Assembly (NCBI RefSeq): GCF_019504385.1
Contig: NZ_CP080590.1
Coordinates: 538,001 to 602,000 of the forward strand
Length of the DNA: 64,000 nt
Direction of reading: 5' to 3'
Source: Devosia salina
GTDB lineage: Bacteria; Pseudomonadota; Alphaproteobacteria; Rhizobiales; Devosiaceae
This document shows positions 25,263 to 33,375 of this stretch, in pieces; the stretch's first letter is position 1; every line of letters starts with the position of its first letter. The notes beneath the pieces are model-generated. The model saw nothing but the letters and a program-made list of their open reading frames with translations. It did no database searches and was not told the origin of the DNA. Made by a program: the position numbers and the translations under genes.

Positions 25263-28200
25263 GTGCACCTCCTCTCCGCCCAGGCCGGTGCGATCCAGCA
25301 GGAGGGCGAGGCCATCGACCTCGCCCAGTCCCCCGGCGACTATGTTTTCGCCTCCTCCGCCGATAGCGAACTGGCCATGCTCGCCGGTGCCGCCGACCGG
25401 GCCGGGGAGGGCGCCTTGCGCCTCGCCAATACGCTCCGGCTTTCCAACAATCTCTCGGTCGACATGTGGCTCGAAAAGACCGTAGCCCATGCCCGCCTTG
25501 TCGTTCTCCGTCTCATCGGCGGCGCCGCCTATTTCCAATATGGCGTCGACGAGCTGACCGCCCTTTGCGCCAACAAGCGCATCCCGCTGGTCCTCCTTCC
25601 CGGCGACGCCAATCCCGACCCGATTCTGCAATCCCGCTCTACCATCCACCCCGACGACTGGACCGCGCTCCACCGCCTCTTCATCGCCGGCGGCCCCGAC
25701 AATGCCGATGCGATCCTCGACGCCTTTTCCACGATGTCCAGGCAATCACCAGGCCAAAGCCCCTCCCCCCTGAGGGGAGGGGTTGGGGTGGGGGTTCAGG
25801 CGTCTCAGCCTTTGCTGGCTGGGAATATTGAACCCCAACCCTTCCCCCGCTTCGGCCTCTGGCATCCGAAAATCGGCATGACCGACGAAAACGGGCTTCG
25901 ACGTCTGCACGCTGATGCCTCGCCTCCATCGCCCCCCTCCCCCTTGAGGGGAGGGGAGGGGGTGGGGGTGTCGAGCGTCTCCCAGGACCAGGCGGCATCG
26001 GTGGCCAAGTCCAACCGCCCCCACATCCCTGTCCTCTTCTACCGCGCCGCCCTCGAAGGCGCCGGCACGGCCACGCTCGAAGCGCTCATTGCTGCACTCG
26101 AGGCCCGCGGCCTCGCGCCCGTGCCGCTACTCGTTTCCTCCCTCAAGGAAGCCGCCTGCACCCGCTTCGTCCAGGATGCGCTCGCCGCCTTCCCGCCCTC
26201 GGCCATTTTCAACCTCACCGCCTTTGCGCTCGGCATCGCGGATCTTGACGACAAATCCAACCCCTTTGCCGGCACCGACGCCCCGGTGATCCAGCTCATC
26301 CAGTCCGGCCGCTCCGAGGCCCAATGGGCCGCCGACCCGCAAGGGCTCTCCGCCAAGGACATGGCCATGTATCTGGTCATGCCCGAAGTCGATGGCCGTA
26401 TCGGCGGCATCCTCGTCGGTCACAAGGCCGATGCCGTCTGGCACGAACGCACCCAGTGCCCGCTTTCCGCCTATGCCCCCGATCATGGGGGCATCCAGCG
26501 CGCTGTTGACCTTGCCTTCAATTGGGCCCGCCTGCGCGCGACCCCCCGCGCCGATCGCCGCATCGCCATCATCCTCGCCAACTACCCCATCCGCGACGGG
26601 CGCCTGGCCAACGGCGTCGGCTACGACGCCCCCGAGAGCACGGCGCGCATGCTCATGGAGATGGAAAAGGCGGGGTATGACCTGGGAACCATGTCTCCTG
26701 CGCCTCCCTCCCCCTTGAGGGGCTTCGCGCCGTCTCAAGAGAGCAGTTCGCTCCAGCGGAGCGAACTAAGGCAAGAAGGCCATGAGAGCTACGCTCGAAT
26801 GGCTGGGCAGGGTGGGGGTTCGGGGACATCGGAGCATTCGGAACAATGGTCTGGTCCTTCCGTCGGCTTTCGGAACACCCGTCTTGCCCGTGCCCCGAGA
26901 AACATCGAACGGGCTCGGCAGATGCGGGCCAATCCGCCCAGCCCCGAGCAAGCATTCTGGCGCTTCTTGCGCCAAGCCTTCCCTGATGCGCATTTCCGGC
27001 GCCAGGTTCCCATCGGCCCCTATTTTGCAGATTTTGCATCGCATCGGTCGAAGCTTGTCATCGAACTTGATGGTGACACGCATGCGACCAAAACAGCCCA
27101 GCATCACGATGAGATGCGCGACAGTTTCCTGCTCAATGCTGGCTATCGGGTTGTGCGAATCGCCAATAACGAGATCGGTAACCTGGACGGTCTTTGGGAC
27201 GTGATCTCTCCGCTGGTGACAACCGCCCGAACCCCCACCCCCCACCCCTCCCCTCAAGGGGGAGGGGAGCTTTCGGCGTCTTTCTCGATGTATCAATCCG
27301 CCACCGGCCCAGAGCCCCTCCCCCTTGAGGGGAGGGGTTGGGGTGGGGGTTCGGGCACATCCCCCTTCCCCCATACCTCCGCCGATCTCATAACCCTCCT
27401 CCAGTCCGGCCCCACCAACGCCAGTCCCGAACGCGGCGCCTCCGACGCGGTCCTGCCGCTCGCCCGCTACACCGAACTCTTCGCCGCGCTCCCCGAGGAA
27501 ATCCGCGAGGCCGTCGCCGCGCGCTGGGGCGATCCTGCCACCGACCCGTTCATCCGCGACGATTCCTTCCACTTGCCCGCCCACCGCTTTGGCAATGTCG
27601 TCCTTCTGCTCCAACCCGCGCGTGGCTGGCAGCTCGACGAGACCGCGAGCTACCACGACCCCAATCTGGTCCCGCCGCACGCCTATCTCGCCGCCTATCT
27701 CTGGCTGCGTCACGAGTTTGGCGCCCACGCCATGGTGCACAACGGCAAGCATGGCACGCTCGAATGGCTGCCTGGCAAGTCGGCGGCGCTCGATGCAGAT
27801 TGCTATCCCGACGCGCTCTGGGGGCAGCTGCCGCACCTCTACCCTTTCATCGTCAACGATCCGGGCGAGGGGACACAGGCCAAGCGCCGCACCGGCGCCG
27901 TCATCATCGACCATCTGGTGCCCCCACTCACCCGTGCCGAAACCTATGGGCCCCTCAAGGACCTCGAGGCCCTGCTCGATGAATATTACGCGGCCTCCGG
28001 CATGGATCGCCGTCGCCTCGGCGACCTCAAGCGCCGCATTCTCGACTTCACCCGCGACAGCCGGCTCGACCAGGACATCGGCCTGCCCGAAAGCGACACC
28101 GAAGCCCTGATCAAGATCGACAACTTCCTTTGCGATTTGAAGGAAGCCCAGATACGCGACGGCCTGCATGTCTTTGGGCACTCGCCAGAGGGAGGGATGG

Positions 28201-29822
28201 CGCGAGACCTTGCCGTCGCATTGGCCAGAATACCGCGCGGCGAGGCCCCCGGGGATAACTCGCTGATCCGCGCTCTGGCCGATGACCTGAAGCTCGGATT
28301 CGATCCCCTGACCGCCAAATTGGGCGAGCCTTGGTCCGGGCCGGCGGAATGGCATTCACAACGCGTTCATGAAGCGACCCCTGGCCCTGCGCCGAGACGC
28401 ATTGGCGACGTTGTCGAGCAGCTCGAAATCATCGCCGCCGATCTCGTCGCCGGCACGTTCGCCTGCCCACCGGACTGGCCTGCCACGCGCGCTGTCCTCG
28501 ACACGGTCAACTCGTTCATCAAGCCACGCCTGGCCTCCTCCGGGCCCGCGGAGATGCTGGCCTTCCTCGACGCGCTCGACGGCAAATTCATCGCCCCCGG
28601 CCCCTCTGGCGCGCCCTCGCGCGGGCGCCTAGACGTCCTGCCCACCGGCCGCAATTTCTTTTCCGTCGATGCCCGCGCCGTGCCGACGCCAAGTGCTTGG
28701 GAACTCGGCAGAAAATCGGCCGAGAGCCTGGTGCTGCGGCACCTCCAGGACCATGGTCACCATCTCAAATCGGCCGCCCTTTCGGTCTGGGGCACCGCCA
28801 ATATGCGCACCGGCGGCGACGACATCGCCCAGGCCCTGGCCCTGATCGGCGCCCGCCCCACCTGGGATCCCGGTTCGCTCCGGGTTTCCGGCTACGAGAT
28901 CATTCCTCTCGCCAGGCTCGGTCGCCCCCGGGTCGACGTAACCCTAAGAATTTCCGGCTTTTTCCGCGATGCCTTCCCCGCCCAGATCGCCCTTTTCGAC
29001 CGGGCGACGCGCGCCATCGGCGCGCTGGACGAACCCGAGGACGACAACCCCATCGCCGCCCGCATGCGCGCCGAAGCGCTTCGCCTCATGGCCCAGGGAA
29101 AGTCCGAGGCACAGGCCTCGCTTGAAGCGGGCGCCAGGATTTTCGGTTCAAAGCCAGGCACTTACGGCGCAGGGCTGGGGCAGCTTATCGACAATGGAAA
29201 CTGGACGGACAAGGCCGACCTCGCCAACCAGGTGCTCGCCTGGGGCCAATATGCCTATGGTGCCAAGGCCGCGGGCCTGCCCCTGCAGGACCGCTTCCGC
29301 GCCCGTCTCGGCCAGATCGACGCCGTCATCCACAACCAGGACAATCGCGAGCACGACCTGCTCGACAGCGACAACTACTACCAGTTCGAAGGCGGCCTCT
29401 CCGCTGCCGCCGAAACGCTTGCGGGCCACAAGCCGGCCGCCTATCACAACGACCATTCGCGCCCCGAAAGCCCAAGAATTCGCACGCTGGAAGAAGAGGT
29501 TAGCCATGTCATGCGGTCGCGCGTCGTCAATCCGAAATGGATTGCCGGCATGCAGCGGCACGGCTATCGCGGCGCCTTCGAGATCATTGCCACGGTGGAT
29601 TTCATGTTCGCTTTCGCCGCCACGACTGGGGCTGTGAAGTCCCACCATTTCGACCTCGCCTTCGAGGCCTTTGTCGAGGATGACGCGGTGCGCGAATGGC
29701 TCAGAGCAGCGAATCGCTTCGGTTATGATGAGCTGATCGCCAAATTCCTTGAGGCACGGCAACGAGGCCTGTGGTCGCCGCGCTCAAATTCCGCCTTTGC
29801 CTATCTGGAGGACACGCCATGA
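25263..29822 (+). CDS. cobN: Cobaltochelatase CobN with palindrome insertions and an embedded DUF559 endonuclease domain
   Basis: CobN is the large subunit of the ATP-dependent chelatase that inserts cobalt into hydrogenobyrinate a,c-diamide. The GTG at 25263 gives MHLLSAQAG, the family N-terminus, and 1519 residues; usual CobN is near 1270. The CobN core is recognisable throughout (VPVLFYRAAL-like block, NYPIRDGRLANGVGYDAP, HNGKHGTLEWLPGK, SDNYYQFEGG, NPKWIAGMQRHGYRGA). The extra length comes from five palindromic-repeat translations (about residues 166-178, 224-236, 481-521, 655-669, 685-698) and a DUF559 nuclease domain (537-652). The frame is open from end to end. cobS and cobT are not in the window. 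The stop overlaps cobO in ATGA. Confidence 0.95.
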   Translation: MHLLSAQAGAIQQEGEAIDLAQSPGDYVFASSADSELAMLAGAADRAGEGALRLANTLRLSNNLSVDMWLEKTVAHARLVVLRLIGGAAYFQYGVDELTALCANKRIPLVLLPGDANPDPILQSRSTIHPDDWTALHRLFIAGGPDNADAILDAFSTMSRQSPGQSPSPLRGGVGVGVQASQPLLAGNIEPQPFPRFGLWHPKIGMTDENGLRRLHADASPPSPPSPLRGGEGVGVSSVSQDQAASVAKSNRPHIPVLFYRAALEGAGTATLEALIAALEARGLAPVPLLVSSLKEAACTRFVQDALAAFPPSAIFNLTAFALGIADLDDKSNPFAGTDAPVIQLIQSGRSEAQWAADPQGLSAKDMAMYLVMPEVDGRIGGILVGHKADAVWHERTQCPLSAYAPDHGGIQRAVDLAFNWARLRATPRADRRIAIILANYPIRDGRLANGVGYDAPESTARMLMEMEKAGYDLGTMSPAPPSPLRGFAPSQESSSLQRSELRQEGHESYARMAGQGGGSGTSEHSEQWSGPSVGFRNTRLARAPRNIERARQMRANPPSPEQAFWRFLRQAFPDAHFRRQVPIGPYFADFASHRSKLVIELDGDTHATKTAQHHDEMRDSFLLNAGYRVVRIANNEIGNLDGLWDVISPLVTTARTPTPHPSPQGGGELSASFSMYQSATGPEPLPLEGRGWGGGSGTSPFPHTSADLITLLQSGPTNASPERGASDAVLPLARYTELFAALPEEIREAVAARWGDPATDPFIRDDSFHLPAHRFGNVVLLLQPARGWQLDETASYHDPNLVPPHAYLAAYLWLRHEFGAHAMVHNGKHGTLEWLPGKSAALDADCYPDALWGQLPHLYPFIVNDPGEGTQAKRRTGAVIIDHLVPPLTRAETYGPLKDLEALLDEYYAASGMDRRRLGDLKRRILDFTRDSRLDQDIGLPESDTEALIKIDNFLCDLKEAQIRDGLHVFGHSPEGGMARDLAVALARIPRGEAPGDNSLIRALADDLKLGFDPLTAKLGEPWSGPAEWHSQRVHEATPGPAPRRIGDVVEQLEIIAADLVAGTFACPPDWPATRAVLDTVNSFIKPRLASSGPAEMLAFLDALDGKFIAPGPSGAPSRGRLDVLPTGRNFFSVDARAVPTPSAWELGRKSAESLVLRHLQDHGHHLKSAALSVWGTANMRTGGDDIAQALALIGARPTWDPGSLRVSGYEIIPLARLGRPRVDVTLRISGFFRDAFPAQIALFDRATRAIGALDEPEDDNPIAARMRAEALRLMAQGKSEAQASLEAGARIFGSKPGTYGAGLGQLIDNGNWTDKADLANQVLAWGQYAYGAKAAGLPLQDRFRARLGQIDAVIHNQDNREHDLLDSDNYYQFEGGLSAAAETLAGHKPAAYHNDHSRPESPRIRTLEEEVSHVMRSRVVNPKWIAGMQRHGYRGAFEIIATVDFMFAFAATTGAVKSHHFDLAFEAFVEDDAVREWLRAANRFGYDELIAKFLEARQRGLWSPRSNSAFAYLEDTP
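25760..25797 (+). repeat. Palindromic element (type B) in cobN, copy 1
   Basis: CCCCTCCCC and GGGGAGGGG form a stem, followed by TTGGGGTGGGGGTTC. It is read as SPSPLRGGVGVGVQ in CobN, in an interdomain loop after the segment FSTMSRQ. Confidence 0.85.
25932..25970 (+). repeat. Palindromic element (type B) in cobN, copy 2
   Basis: This is the same stem as copy 1 with AGGGGGTGGGGGTG as tail. It is read as PPSPLRGGEGVGVSS, before the conserved block HIPVLFYRA. Confidence 0.85.
26706..26824 (+). repeat. Palindromic element (type C) in cobN, left side of the nuclease insert
   Basis: CCCTCCCCCTTGAGGGGCTTCG begins the element, an inner hairpin AGTTCGCTC-CAGC-GGAGCGAACT is variable, and GAAGGCCATGA.AGCTA.GCT plus CGAATGGC matches 19455-19568. 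It ends GGTGGGGGTTCGGG (26811-26824), the left inverted repeat of the nuclease insert. Confidence 0.88.
26871..27218 (+). mobile_element. DUF559 (Vsr-like PD-(D/E)XK) endonuclease domain fused inside CobN
   Basis: Residues 537-652 of the CobN frame read as a complete DUF559 domain: an arginine-rich lead (RNTRLARAPRNIERARQMR), NPPSPEQAFWRFLRQ, the hallmark FRRQVPIGPYFADF, LVIELDGDTH with the catalytic acidic residues, RDSFLLNAGYRVVRI and the last helix NLDGLWDVI. Free-standing DUF559 proteins have the same length, about 110-120 residues. They are related to very-short-patch-repair nucleases and are predicted DNA endonucleases. Nothing in CobN chemistry needs this domain. It sits at a surface loop between YDLG and SADLITLLQSGPTN, flanked by inverted copies of the palindromic repeat, so it is best described as an inserted mobile module. 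Confidence 0.88.
27226..27270 (-). repeat. Palindromic element (type B) in cobN, inverted copy right of the nuclease
   Basis: CCCGAACCCCCACC at 27226-27239 is the exact inverse of 26811-26824. The element continues as CCCCTCCCC-TCAA-GGGGGAGGGG. It is translated as RTPTPHPSPQGGGELS. With copy C it brackets the DUF559 domain. Confidence 0.88.
27315..27355 (+). repeat. Palindromic element (type B) in cobN, copy 4
   Basis: CCCCTCCCCCTTGAGGGG, then AGGGGTTGGGGTGGGG and a GTTCGGG end. It is in a different reading frame from copies 1 and 2, giving PLPLEGRGWGGGSG. CobN homology resumes directly after it. Confidence 0.87.
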
Positions 29823-30469
29823 CCGACTTGCCCGAAAAGCCCCTCAAGAAAACCGACTTCATGACCGAGGCGGAGCGTGATGCCTATCATGCCGAGAAGA
29901 TGAAGAAAAAGAAGGCAGCGCGCGACAAGATCCTCTCCACCAAGACCGAGGAAAAGGGCCTGCTCATCGTCCATACCGGCAAGGGCAAGGGCAAGTCGAC
30001 GGCCGCCTTCGGCATGGTCTTCCGCGCGCTGGGCAATGGCATGCGCGTCGGCGTCGTCCAGTTCGTCAAGGGCGTGTGGAACACTGGCGAGCGCACCGTG
30101 CTCGACAAGTTTCCCGATCAGGTCACCATCAATGCCATGGGCGAGGGGTTCACCTGGGATGTCGCCGACCGTCAGCGGGACCTCGCCGCCGCCCGCAAGG
30201 CCTGGGAGCAGGCCAAGGCGCTAATCGCCGATCCGACCTATGATATGGTGCTGCTCGACGAGCTCAATATCTGCCTGCGCTACGACTACCTCCCCATTGA
30301 GGAAGTGGTCGAGGTGCTGCGCAACAAGCCCGCCAGCAAGCATGTCATCGTCACAGGCCGCAATGCCAAGGACGAACTCATCGAGATTGCCGATCTGGTG
30401 ACCGAGATGACCGAGATCAAGCATCATTTCCGCGCCGGCGTGAAAGCCCAGAAGGGCATCGAATTCTAG
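29819..30469 (+). CDS. cobO: Cob(I)yrinic acid a,c-diamide adenosyltransferase
   Basis: CobO transfers the 5'-deoxyadenosyl group from ATP to reduced cobalt of the corrinoid. The 216-residue protein has the CobA/BtuR-type P-loop GKGKGKSTAAFG near residue 54, VQFVKG, and the LLDELNICLRYDYL and HVIVTGRNA blocks of the family. The N-terminal lysine-rich segment is usual. The ATG at 29819 overlaps the cobN stop in ATGA, showing translational coupling. Its stop shares CTAG with the convergent gene that follows. Confidence 0.96.
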   Translation: MTDLPEKPLKKTDFMTEAERDAYHAEKMKKKKAARDKILSTKTEEKGLLIVHTGKGKGKSTAAFGMVFRALGNGMRVGVVQFVKGVWNTGERTVLDKFPDQVTINAMGEGFTWDVADRQRDLAAARKAWEQAKALIADPTYDMVLLDELNICLRYDYLPIEEVVEVLRNKPASKHVIVTGRNAKDELIEIADLVTEMTEIKHHFRAGVKAQKGIEF

Positions 30470-30942
30470 CAGTCCGATGGCCTGAACGACCGCACCAGCC
30501 CCTCGACGACCGTCTGCATCTGCGCCAGGTCGCCAATATTGTGTTCGAGGCGGAAAGCCGCGTAGCTGGTGTCATCGCAGAGCGCGATCATGCGTTGGTA
30601 AAAGATGCGGTGATCGCGCTGGCCCGAAAAACTCGCCCAGTGCGGCGTGCTGGCCTGATAGCTGATGCCCCAGTTTTCCGCGCTGGCATGGGCAAGCCGG
30701 TCAGCGACTTCCTGCTCGAAACTGTCCAGAAGATGACCGCCCCATACCGCCAGGCCCTGTTGGGAGCCAAGGTTGTAGTAGAGCTGCCCATCGCCATTGT
30801 CGCTCTCGCCTTGGCCAACGAATCCGGGCGGCACGTCAATCTCGTAGCCAAATCGGGCATTGGCATAATGCCCCCAGAACTGGGCCAGGGCAGGGGAGGC
30901 GACAAGACAAAGGACAAGGGCAACAAGCAGGCGCATACCCAT
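30466..30942 (-). CDS. Hypothetical secreted protein in the cobalamin region
   Basis: The 158-residue product starts MGMRLLVALVLCLVASPALAQ, a clear signal peptide. A longer frame upstream overlaps the cation-efflux gene and is unlikely. The mature part (FWGHYANARFGYEIDVPPGF, GQGESDNGDGQLYYN) resembles short periplasmic domains that follow the pattern of beta-rich lipid or ligand-binding proteins, but I cannot name a family with confidence. Two cysteines occur near the end (MIALCDDTSY, RPSDC). It is transcribed with or just after the cation-efflux gene. Confidence 0.65.
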   Translation of the reverse strand: MGMRLLVALVLCLVASPALAQFWGHYANARFGYEIDVPPGFVGQGESDNGDGQLYYNLGSQQGLAVWGGHLLDSFEQEVADRLAHASAENWGISYQASTPHWASFSGQRDHRIFYQRMIALCDDTSYAAFRLEHNIGDLAQMQTVVEGLVRSFRPSDC

Positions 30943-30976
30943 AGTCTGCCTGTAGGCCCAGCGCACCGCAAGCAGG

Positions 30977-31873
30977 CTACAGAACGACAATGCCGGCGTG
31001 TTTTGCCTTCTCTTCAGGTTCGACATGGATGGTGATCTGCGCATCCTTGACCGCCTCTCGCAGCTTGGCCTCGATGGCGTCGCAAATGGCGTGAGCGGCA
31101 TCCACTGTCATGGCGCCAGGCACCACAAGGTGAAAGTCGATAAAGGTCATCTTGCCCGCCTGCCTGGTGCGAATGTCATGAGCCTCCAGCGCGCCCTCGG
31201 CATTGGTCGAGATCACCTCGCGAATGGTCCTCTGTGTATCGGCCGGCACGGCCACATCCATCAGCCCGCCCACGCTGTCGCGGATCACCGCCCAGCCTGA
31301 CCACAGGATGTTGACGGCAACCAAGGCCGCAAGCACGGCGTCCAACTGCGCCAGTCCGGTGAGATAGACCAGGGTGAGGCCGACCAGCACACCCAGCGTC
31401 GAGACCACGTCGGTCATCAAGTGCCGGCCATCGGCCTCAATGGCCGGCGACTTCGCCCGGCGCCCGTGGCGGACCAGCACCTGGGCCCAGACCAGATTGA
31501 CGGCGGTGGCAACAACGCTGACGGCCAGCCCCTGGACGGGCGCCTCGGGCATCTGTGGGGCGAGGAACCCCAAAATGGCCTCGCGCAGGATGAGGATGGC
31601 CGCCACAATGATCATCACGCCCACCAGCACCGCCGAGAAATACTCGGCCTTGTGATAACCATAGGGCAGGGCGGCATCGGCCGGGCGCTGCGCCAGGCGC
31701 ACTGCAATCAGCGCCGCCGCAGCGGTGACCACGTTGACGATCGATTCGAGTGCGTCCGAATAGAGCGCGACGGACCCGGTCAGCCACCAGGCCAGGAATT
31801 TCAGCCCCAGAACGATGACACCCACCGCCAGGCTGCTCATTGCGATGGCCAGCGTCTTGTTGGTCTTGGCCAT
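30977..31873 (-). CDS. Cation diffusion facilitator family transporter
   Basis: The 298-residue protein has six hydrophobic segments and the CDF signature: SVALYSDALESIVNVVTA, with the zinc-site Asp/Glu pattern of TM2, and ADGRHLMTDVVSTLGVLVG for TM5. The C-terminal cytoplasmic domain (about residues 205-290) includes DAAHAICDAIEAKL. CDF proteins export Zn, Co, Fe or Mn by proton antiport. Its location between cobO and the later cob genes hints at cobalt export or balance, but zinc is equally compatible. It faces away from cobE. Confidence 0.9.
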   Translation of the reverse strand: MAKTNKTLAIAMSSLAVGVIVLGLKFLAWWLTGSVALYSDALESIVNVVTAAAALIAVRLAQRPADAALPYGYHKAEYFSAVLVGVMIIVAAILILREAILGFLAPQMPEAPVQGLAVSVVATAVNLVWAQVLVRHGRRAKSPAIEADGRHLMTDVVSTLGVLVGLTLVYLTGLAQLDAVLAALVAVNILWSGWAVIRDSVGGLMDVAVPADTQRTIREVISTNAEGALEAHDIRTRQAGKMTFIDFHLVVPGAMTVDAAHAICDAIEAKLREAVKDAQITIHVEPEEKAKHAGIVVL

Positions 31874-32166
31874 GGCGCTGCCTTTTCGAACCGAGAGGAA
31901 TGTTCATGCCATAGACAAGGCCGTACACCTGTGCAAGCTCTTGTATTTGCAAACGATTTTCAGAAGCATTTCGATCTTTTCGGGAAGGCGGGCCCATCCC
32001 GCACAAGCCTTTGATTGACCACGTGCTTTGCCCCGCCTAGAACCGGGGCTATGCAGCGTTCCCAGGATGGAACTGAAACAGAGCTCGGTGCGGTCGACCA
32101 ATTTGCGGGACCAAATCCGGGGCTGCTCCGGTTTTGAGCGAACCTGCCTCGTGTCCCGAGGCGACC
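31874..32166. other. Divergent intergenic stretch (cation efflux / cobE)
   Basis: This 293-bp stretch has no convincing gene. I searched for a second cobalamin aptamer (CAACTGT box, closing GAGCCAGG) and saw none. It probably holds the promoters of the two divergent genes. Confidence 0.5.
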
Positions 32167-32649
32167 ATGATTGACGACACTGCCGGTCCCGCATCGGCCT
32201 CTTCATCGCTGAACCGGCCCGGCCTTGTGGCCGGTCTTGGCTTGCGCACACAAGCCGGACCCGATGATGTGCTCGGTCTGCTCGACATCTGTCTTGCCAT
32301 GGCCGACATGACCCGTGCCGACCTCGTTGCGCTGGCGACTGTGGAGGACAGGCAGGATCATCCCGCGCTTGTCGAAGTGGCGCGACAGCTCGCGGTTCCT
32401 CTCCTCGCACTGCCGGTTGAGGGTCTCACCATACCCGTTCCCAATCCTTCGGCACGCGTGCAGAAATTGACCGGGCTGACCTCCGTGGCCGAGGCTGCGG
32501 CGCTTCGGTTTGGCCCATTGCTGGTCGACAAGCAGCGCAGTGCCCGTGTGACCTGCGCCCTGTCCCGCTACAGTCCCGCCAGAGACTCCGGCAGGTCGAG
32601 TGCCTCTATGGCTTCCTCGATGCTCGCCGCCTCCAGCGCCGGGCCGTAA
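32167..32649 (+). CDS. cobE: Cobalamin biosynthesis protein CobE/CbiG C-terminal type
   Basis: The 160-residue protein starts at the ATG at 32167, five bases after GAGG. It has the CobE/CbiG-C pattern GLVAGLGLRTQAGPDDVL, LVALATVEDRQDHPAL and TSVAEAAAL. CobE is required for aerobic cobalamin synthesis and appears to bind corrin intermediates. The last about 27 residues, after VTCALSRYS, overlap the convergent cobK gene and look like read-through sequence rather than conserved protein, so the domain proper ends near residue 135. Confidence 0.88.
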   Translation: MIDDTAGPASASSSLNRPGLVAGLGLRTQAGPDDVLGLLDICLAMADMTRADLVALATVEDRQDHPALVEVARQLAVPLLALPVEGLTIPVPNPSARVQKLTGLTSVAEAAALRFGPLLVDKQRSARVTCALSRYSPARDSGRSSASMASSMLAASSAGP

Positions 32650-33311
32650 AGGGGACGTGCGATCATGATCACCTGCACATTCATCCGCCGTGCGGCCTCG
32701 AGCTTGGCCGCCGTCTGCCCGCCACCCGAATTCTTGCTGACCAGGTGGGTGACGCCATGACGCCGCAACAATGCCATTTCGTCCTCCAGCCCATAGGGCG
32801 GGCGGCTGAGGATCAGCTCGGCGTGAGGCGGCATTTCGAAGGCGGGCGCTTCGATGACGCGCACCTGAAAACGGCAGTCGTCGCGCTCGAGGAAGGTTTC
32901 GAGACCCGCATGTCCGGTAGTGAGCAGCACAGTGGCCGCCCCGGGCAGCGCGTCCGCCGCCTCCTGCGCGCTCTCGACAAGCATCCAGGTCTGCCCCGGC
33001 AGGGGCGTCCACGGGGGCCGCATATACCGCACCAGCCTGACGCCGCTGGCTTGCGCTGCCGCAACGGCATTGATCGAGATCAGCCCCGCATAAGGGTGGG
33101 TGGCATCCACCAGGCGCTCGATGCCAGCGACGCGCAAATAGGCGCACAGTCCCGGAATGCCGCCAAATGGCCCCATGCGCAACCCGCCCTCGGGCAGGAT
33201 CGGGTCCTGCGTCCGTCCGGCCAGCGATGTGATCACGTCGTGGCCAAGCGCCACCAACCTGTTCGCCAATTGGCGCGCCTCGGCCGTGCCCCCAAGGATC
33301 AGGATCTTCAT
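32568..33311 (-). CDS. cobK: Precorrin-6A reductase
   Basis: CobK reduces precorrin-6A to dihydro-precorrin-6 with NADPH. The 247-residue protein begins MKILILGGTAEARQLANRL, the family N-terminus, and contains DATHPYAGLISINAV and LVSKNSGGGQTAAKLEAA. The length is standard. It is on the minus strand, opposite to the rest of the cob genes; its 3' end overlaps the cobE 3' end by 82 bases, and its start is 64 bases from cobA on the other strand. Confidence 0.94.
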   Translation of the reverse strand: MKILILGGTAEARQLANRLVALGHDVITSLAGRTQDPILPEGGLRMGPFGGIPGLCAYLRVAGIERLVDATHPYAGLISINAVAAAQASGVRLVRYMRPPWTPLPGQTWMLVESAQEAADALPGAATVLLTTGHAGLETFLERDDCRFQVRVIEAPAFEMPPHAELILSRPPYGLEDEMALLRRHGVTHLVSKNSGGGQTAAKLEAARRMNVQVIMIARPLYGPALEAASIEEAIEALDLPESLAGL

Positions 33312-33375
33312 TTCTTGCTATCCACTGATTTGGTCCAATGTGCCCGCCCGCGGTACCGCACTCAAGAGGCGTCCG

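Noticed and set aside
25740..27360. Repeats in cobN as a CRISPR array
   Set aside because: Spacing is irregular, copies are in both orientations and there are no uniform spacers or cas genes nearby.
31874..32166. A second cobalamin riboswitch before cobE
   Set aside because: No B12-box or closing-stem sequence is present; only ordinary promoter-sized sequence is seen.
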